Shown: piece by piece, positions 58,480-64,000 of the stretch
Layout: each line of letters opens with the position of its first letter
How positions within the stretch are numbered: the stretch's first letter is position 1
NCBI GenBank assembly: GCA_030063045.1
Contig: JAQSEB010000019.1
Span: 1,240,001-1,304,000 of the forward strand
Direction: 5' to 3'
DNA length: 64,000 nucleotides
Source: Pratylenchus scribneri
Taxonomy: Eukaryota > Nematoda > Chromadorea > Rhabditida > Pratylenchidae
The notes under the pieces: generated by a model
What the model was told of the DNA's origin: nothing
What the model saw: only the letters and a program-made list of their open reading frames with translations
The model's database searches: none
Made by a program: the position numbers and the translations under genes

Positions 58480-58739
58480 TTACAAACAAAATGCCACGGC
58501 ATAATTCCTTCCGCCCTTCCGCCAGCCAGCCCTCCCTCCACCATCCTTTCAACTTACTCTCTTCCTAATTTCTTTTTCTCTGTTTCAATACTAAGCAATA
58601 GTCTACATCTCTCTCTCTCTCGCTCTCTCCTCCCCCAGCAGCAGACCAATCCTTTCTTCCTTTCCCCATTCTCCCTTTGTGTTAGAGAAAAAGCGAAATA
58701 GCGTGGGACAAGATCGGTCCTCTAAAATTATATATAGGA

Positions 58740-59677
58740 TAGGAAGGAAGGATAAGAATAATTATTTGAAGGGGGTTCGGGGTTGGGCTGGTTTATTTTG
58801 CTTTGCGCATTATGCAAAAATTTTTCACTTATGGCATTTTGCCAATTTTTGGGTTTAACCTTTAACCGGTTTCGACCACCGTTTTCGAGCTATCGAGCTT
58901 CCAAAATTGTTGGTGCCGATAACCGTTGAATGGTTTTCCTAGATGATATTCGTTTGAAGATAGTCAACTTCCGTAGCAATTGACGGAAAGAATTTACCGA
59001 CCCGACTCGTATGGGATAAAAAGAAAAATGAGAATGGTGTTCTTATGATTATGATGCTACACCATCGCAATAAACACGCATATTATTTTCCAGCAAACAT
59101 AAAAATATAGGTAGTAAACCAAGTTGGAACGAATATTTGTGACTTGACATTTTATAATTGTTTATTCGGATTTATTTAAAACATAGTCCAATAGAAGAAA
59201 AACAATTATAACAATATTTTCCAATTACAATAAGGACGGCCAATAATATATGTTGGATTGGGGGAAAATCAAGAAAAATTATAGACGAGATGAGGGGAGG
59301 AGGATTTACATTATACATTCCTAATATTTACAAGCGCTCGGTCGCCGCTTCGCGGCTCCCGAGCGCTTGTAAAACGACATTAGAAAGAAAATTAGTAAAA
59401 TATTTAAACATTCCCTTTGAATTAAAATAGAAGATTGCAATACTAATAGGTAGTCCTAATTGAAGATTGAAACACGCTGTGGATGGCATCAATTTATCTA
59501 GCTAATTTTATACTTTCTTACATATTCCCTTGATCATATCCTCTCTTCATCTTTTTCATATTACTCAAAACTTCTTCTTATACCTTTTACCTTATCACAC
59601 ACTCTTTAATTTTCCCCATTCATATTTCTCACTAACATTCATCCCTTAAATTTAAATATTATCTGTTTTGTTTACCT
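58740..59677. other. Repeat-rich intergenic with a GC hairpin
   Basis: No gene seen. At 59331-59372 a near-perfect hairpin (ACAAGCGCTCGG and its complement around CCGC-TTC-GCGG) stands out from AT-rich flanks. It resembles the terminal hairpin of the Helitron-like element at 55229 in size and TTC loop, but lacks an adjacent CTRR. Confidence 0.45.
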
Positions 59678-60870
59678 ATCCTTCTCGACTACTCCCGGCT
59701 TTTTAGCCTTCATTCTCGATCATTCTCGTCTTTTACATTTCATTCTCGACTATTCCCGGCTTTTTAACGTTCATTCTCGACTATTCCCGGCTTTTTACCT
59801 TTCATTCTCGACTATTCCCGGCTTTTTACATTTCATTCTCGACTATTCCCGGCTTTTTACATTTCATTCTCGACTATTCCCGGCTTTTTACATTTCATTC
59901 TCGACTATTCCCGGCTTTTCACATTTCATTCTCGACTATTCCCGGCTTTTTATATTTCATTCTCGACTATTCCCGGCTTTTCACATTTCATTCTCGACTA
60001 TTCCCGGCTTTTCACATTTCATTCTCGACTATTCCCGGCTTTTCACATTTCATTCTCGACTATTCCCGGCTTTTTAACGTTCATTCTCGACTATTCCCGG
60101 CTTTTTAACGTTCATTCTCGACTATTCCCGGCTTTTCACATTTCATTCTCGACTATTCCCGGCTTTTTAACGTTCATTCTCGACTATTCCCGGCTTTTCA
60201 CATTTCATTCTCGACTATTCCCGGCTTTATTCCATCCATTCTCGACTATTCTCGGCTTTATTCCACCGATTCTCAGCTATTCTCGACTTTATACGTTCCA
60301 TTCTCGACTTACACCATCCATTCTCGACTATTCTCGACTTTATACCATACATTCTCGACTATTCTCTGCTTTATTCCATCCATTCTCGGCTATTCCTAAC
60401 TTTATACCTTCCATTCTCGACCATTTCCAGCTTTTTATCCTTCATTCTCGACCATTGCCGTCAATTTGCTTTCATTCTCGACCATTTCCAGCTTTTTACC
60501 CTTCATTCTCGATGATTCTCGGCTATATGCCATATGCCATTCATTCTCGACCATTCCCGCCTTTTTATCAATCATTCTCGACTTTTCCTGGCATTTTACT
60601 TTATTCTCGACTATTCCTCACATTTTTACTTTATTCTCGAATTTTCCTGGCATTTTACTTTATTCTCGACTATTCCTCACATTTTAACTTTATTCTCGAC
60701 TATTCCTCACATTTTAACTTTATTCTCGACTATTCCTCACATTTATACTTTATTCTTGACTATTCCTCACATTTTAACTTTATTCTCGACTATTCCTCAC
60801 ATTTATACTTTATTCTTGACTATTCCTCACATTTTTACTTTATTCTTGATCATACCGGCTTTTTATCCTT
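59678..60870. repeat. 31/30-base minisatellite (ATTCTCGACTATTCC family)
   Basis: About 35 tandem units share ATTCTCGACTATTCC. The left part (to about 60230) has a 31-base period with CGGCTTTTTACATTT-type ends, the middle is degenerate, and the right part (60590-60850) has a 30-base period with TCACATTTTAACTTT ends. The 30-base period keeps one plus-strand frame open (a repeated ILDYSSHFNF), which accounts for a 201-codon ORF here. Confidence 0.92.
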
Positions 60871-61342
60871 CATTCTTGAGACTCAATCCAGGCTTGATCC
60901 CTTTCCCATTAATGCTAATGTTAAAACACATTCCCGGTTTTTCCTTCTAATTCTTAGTCAAATTCTAATGATTAATGAATTACCCAAACATATATTATTA
61001 ATTTATGCTTTTATTATATTCACATCATTAATCAATAATTATAATTATCTGTTTCCATAAATAATAATTATAATTAAAATATATCCTCATTTAATTTATT
61101 TTTCTTTATTCTTTATCCATAAAAAAGCTTTTTCTCACTTTCCGTAACTATATCATTAATTTTTGGATATTTTTGAAAAAAAAAGTTAAAATACATAACG
61201 CCAAAATAACGCGAAAATTTAAACAGAATATTTCGGACAGAGTTAGTCGGTCGGTCAGAACTCGTTTAGTATATTAGGATTCTGAATTTTATGGTCCATC
61301 CATCATTCCGGTTCCATATTCATTCCGTTCGTTCATATGAGT

Positions 61343-61867
61343 TTAGCGTTTGTATCTGCCAAGGAATTTCTGTAAAAACGATATATAAATTTTTGTTAAT
61401 TTTGTTTTGTGTTCACTAACATGGCAATCCGGGCAACTGTGAAGAGAGTCCTGGCAATCATCGCAGCAGATTGGAATCAAGGAGCACAGCCACAAACTGA
61501 AAACATCAAAATTAAATTTTTGATACATTTTTAAAATTGTAGCAAACCCGAAGACGAACATGAGCGCGCAGAGAACCCAAGCCATTGTGCTGACTTCGTG
61601 ACGGACGTTGGTGGCCACGTTTTTGCGGCAATTCTGGCAGTAAGCCTGGCAAAAAATTGTTCTATAAAAACCATTTTTCTATGCACTTACAGTTTGTGGT
61701 TGCGGCCCGAAGTTTTCCTGTTGCATGACGACTTTGGTGGTGATGACACCGGCGGAGACGACGGCTTGCTGCTGTTGCTGACGTTGCGGTGAGAGCTGTT
61801 GCTGCTGGAAAGCGGGTCCAGTTGGATATGGTGCTGATGATCCAGTCGGATATGGTGGTTGTCGCAA
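61343..61867 (-). CDS. LITAF-domain membrane protein (5' end unresolved)
   Basis: Minus-strand exons: about 61867-61690 (PPYPTGSSAPYPTGPAFQQQ, Gln-rich), about 61647-61550, about 61497-61423 and about 61372-61343. The first half has the Pro/Tyr/Gln-rich N-terminus usual in LITAF proteins (PPxY-like). The LITAF domain follows: CQNCRKN (first CxxC), VRHEVSTMAWVLCALMFVFG, then LWLCSLIPICCDDCQDSLHS and CPDCH, joined by the last intron to KFLGRYKR. Both CxxC pairs bind one zinc, with the amphipathic membrane-inserting hydrophobic stretch between. These proteins sit on late endosomes/lysosomes. No in-frame ATG precedes the first exon, so a start exon lies farther upstream. Confidence 0.82.
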
Positions 61868-61874
61868 ATGCCAT

Positions 61875-62640
61875 TTGCGAAGGGAAAAGAATGGATTAAA
61901 ATTGGATTTTTGGATGGATTTGATTAATAAATTTTATTATTTATTCCCCCAATATTTGCTTCCCCAATTTTCTTCCATTTTCCATATTTACCCATTCTCT
62001 TAACCACCTTTGCCACATCCATTTCATTTAATCATCTCCCTTTTTCCATCGATTTGACCTTTCTCTCACCACAGGCCATTTGGCCAGCATCCTTTTCTCC
62101 GCCCTTTTCTGGGCCTATTTCAACTTCCTCCATACCTATTCAATTCACTCGCTCGAAAACCACCATCCGAACCACCATCAACTTTGTCCTTTGAATTTCC
62201 TGTCAACATCCCCTTTTTGCCCACCACATATTTTTCCATTGCCGGCAAATAAACTTTTCTTTGAATATTTGTTGGAATTGGGGGGAAATTCAAATCTGAG
62301 CGAGTCAAACCAATCTCCAATTTTGAGTCTTTGGGCACCAATCATTTTGCCCACACAATTTCCCATCCTTTTCCACCCATTTGTCCACTTTTGAGTTTTT
62401 GGGCATTGTCTTTTGTCCATCCATTTCCTAATCCATTTTAATAGTTGGGACAAGGCGTTTCGCATCCAAGAAAGCCTCCCCAAATCCCAATAAATTTGGT
62501 GCAACGGCCGGGAAACGCTTCACTCCGGCTCAATCATTCCATTACTCCGATTTTCTACCACTGAACCACATCGTTGCAACTCCAATTTGATTTGTGCTCA
62601 TCACACCAGCACACTCCATTCAACACAACTCCATTTTACC
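61875..62640. other. Upstream of the LITAF gene, no gene seen
   Basis: Pyrimidine-rich on the plus strand. Two overlapping minus ORFs at 62120-62504 have no domain. The missing LITAF start exon may be here. Confidence 0.35.
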
Positions 62641-62642
62641 AT

Positions 62643-62950
62643 AACTCCGTTGATTAGTTGCCATACTAATCAACAAATCGGCAATTGAAGGACATACCAG
62701 TCGTCTTTTGCCACTCCATTCACCAAAACTCCGTTGATTAGTTGCCATACTAATCAACAAAACGGCAATTGAAGGACATACCAGTCGCCTTTTGCCACTC
62801 CATTTTACCACAACTCCGTCGATTAGTTGCCATACTAATCGACAAATCGGCAATTGAAGGACATACCAGTCGCCTTTTGCCACTCCATTTACCACAACTC
62901 CGTTGATTAGTTGCCATACTAATCAACACTTCGGCAATTGTAGGGCAGCC
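62643..62950. repeat. Four tandem 84-85-base repeats with internal hairpins
   Basis: Units start at about 62643, 62727, 62812 and 62896 with AACTCCGTTGATTAG. Each contains the inverted pair TTGATTAG / CTAATCAA around TTGCCATA and then a GGCAATTGAAGGACATACC block. In unit 3 both arms change together (TCGATTAG / CTAATCGA), a compensated substitution. The repeats lie upstream of the gag-like ORF and may be part of its LTR or leader. Confidence 0.85.
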
Positions 62951-63701
62951 AGCCGCCGATTGCCACTCATTACATTGGAGGAGAAGCCCAACCGAGTCGG
63001 CACAACTCCACACCAGTCTTTTTGGTCCAACAAGGGACCGAACACCATTTTCAACTCCATTTCGAAAGGGTCCATCCAGTCGACCGCTTTCACTTCCATT
63101 CCATACAACTTTTTCGGTCCAAAAGGGGACCAAACACCAATTCTCCATTCCATTCGGAAAGAGTCCATTCTGTTGACTGCTTTCCCACTCCATTCATTTC
63201 CTTTTGGTCCATTCGGGGACCAACACACCAGTCCCATCAAACCTTTTGGATTTGGCGCGGCCAACTCCATAGCCATTCAGTGACTGCCTTTTCATTCCAT
63301 TCAATTCATTGGTCCATTCGGGGACCCAAACACCATTCCCATCACACCTTTTGGATTTGGCGCTGCCACTTCCATCCTTTGCCACTTACACCAAGCCAAT
63401 TCTTTTCAATTTGTCGGTCGTCCTTTACTTTTGTGCATACCCAGCTGCATTTTTTACTCCTATCGGCGGACTCCATCTACCCCCTCCAACTTTGTGAACA
63501 GCAAAACACCTTTTTGAGCCCATTCAGCCGGCTCTTCACTTCTCATAGGCCAACTTTGCCCTTGTTTTGTGCGGCCAGCACATTACACCAGCCACTTCAT
63601 CCGTCGGACTCCCTTTTTGGCTCACCCCAGCACACACCTCGCCGCACCAGGCACACCAGTGCATTCATTTGAGCATTTAGCTGCCCGACTACTGTACTCC
63701 A
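62950..63701. other. Probable retroelement leader with imperfect repeats
   Basis: GGTCCATTCGGGGACCAA (a short palindrome) recurs with variations near 63015, 63115, 63210 and 63312. CCTTTTGGATTTGGCGC recurs at 63243 and 63347. No ORF with a domain is visible. It leads directly to the gag-like ATG at 63702. Confidence 0.45.
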
Positions 63702-64000
63702 ATGGCCTCCTTTCGTCAACAACTCTCTGTCGCTGTTCCCCAATTGAAGGAAAGGACAATCGCCGCAAGGGACCGTCTCACCCAACTCCAAGCTTTGGAT
63801 GGGGACCAAAGCGATGATGACCTGCTCGGCCCACTCCGAACCGACCAAGTGTTCCTCACCAATCTTTCTGCCGAAGTAGTGGCTACCATCGCCGGATGGC
63901 AAAACTTCATCGCCAATGAACCTGATCGAGCGGATCAGGAGCAATTGATGGCAACCTTTCCAGTTCATTGGGATGAACTGGACACCCCAGCCGATCAACA
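63702..64000 (+). CDS. Start of a gag-like retrotransposon ORF (partial)
   Basis: An ORF opens at 63702 (MASFRQQLSVAVPQLKERTI) and remains open for 99 codons to the window end. It is helix-prone and hydrophilic: RDRLTQLQALDGDQSDDDLL, then EVVATIAGWQNFIANEPDRA. The codon composition is more GC-rich than in the neighbouring genes. An N-terminal coiled helix of this kind after a repeat-rich leader is usual for gag of LTR retrotransposons, for example the BEL/Pao group of nematodes. The class cannot be proved without the downstream protease/RT. Confidence 0.5.
   Translation, partial: MASFRQQLSVAVPQLKERTIAARDRLTQLQALDGDQSDDDLLGPLRTDQVFLTNLSAEVVATIAGWQNFIANEPDRADQEQLMATFPVHWDELDTPADQ

Larger units (their letters stand above)
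55996..58739 (-). mobile_element. Truncated Helitron-like element (copy A) with nested insertion
   Basis: The 5' end (minus) is A|TCCTATATAT at 58739, the same terminus as copy B. It carries the shared leader (58480-58739 and 56840-57464, including TGTTACCGGCCTTACAAACA repeats), is split by the PIF/Harbinger-like insertion at 57465-58479, and continues into an ORF starting at 56669 that is cut at 55996 by copy B. No Rep or helicase domain remains. Confidence 0.55.

Noticed and set aside
60455..61060. 201-codon plus ORF
   Set aside because: Arises from the 30-base repeat; it begins and ends in degenerate repeat sequence with no start context or domain.
62750..63276. Minus ORFs of 117-147 codons with repeated NGxxVNGME-like words
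   Set aside because: They reflect the tandem repeats and GGTCC palindromes of the retroelement leader; the plus-strand gag-like ORF is the better reading.

Overview
The window is eukaryotic nuclear DNA from a nematode. It is AT-rich, and its genes are split by very short introns (about 40-60 bases) ending in TTTCAG or TTTTAG. The proteins match Caenorhabditis genes by name: syntaxin UNC-64, teneurin TEN-1, TAO kinase KIN-18, SQV-3, BRE-3, RAB-33 and UBC-7. At least four introns have GC-AG borders. That feature is known to be frequent in cyst nematodes (Globodera/Heterodera), so a tylenchid plant-parasitic nematode is my inference; the sequence does not prove it.

Layout. 1-3.8 kb, minus strand: a membrane-protein fragment, ROGDI, an unidentified basic protein and the V-ATPase proteolipid subunit. 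A foldback hAT-like element follows at 3.97-4.36 kb. 4.5-8.2 kb: SQV-3 (plus) and BRE-3 (minus), two glycosyltransferases, with a small unknown ORF between them. 8.3-15 kb: sparse DNA with a first 25-base minisatellite array, a truncated duplicate of the teneurin 3' end, and a weak F-box-like gene. 15.1-28 kb, minus: one large teneurin gene whose introns hold a second 25-base array and a palindromic element. 29.6-30.5 kb: PDCD6/ALG-2 (minus). 31-41.8 kb, plus: a TTP-type CCCH protein, TAO kinase, mitoribosomal MRPS34, UBC-7 (with a third 25-base array filling its 1.4-kb intron) and a MARVEL protein. 41.9-42.9 kb, minus: a compact matrix metalloprotease. 44.7-47 kb, plus: syntaxin-1/UNC-64 with three alternative membrane-anchor exons. 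47.1-48.4 kb, minus: PP2A methylesterase. 48.9-53.7 kb, plus: a SWIB protein, a GKAP/DLGAP-domain protein and RAB-33. 54.3-55.2 kb, minus: a PDZ tail-anchored protein. 55.2-64 kb is mostly repeats: nested Helitron-like elements, a PIF/Harbinger-like insertion, a 30/31-base minisatellite, a LITAF-like gene, 84-85-base tandem repeats and the start of a retrotransposon gag-like ORF.

Several genes share synaptic or membrane-traffic roles (unc-64, ten-1, rab-33, ROGDI, the DLGAP-like gene, V-ATPase c). They lie on both strands and are not one functional cluster. Exon structures were assembled by eye from splice signals and family similarity; internal borders may be off by a few bases.
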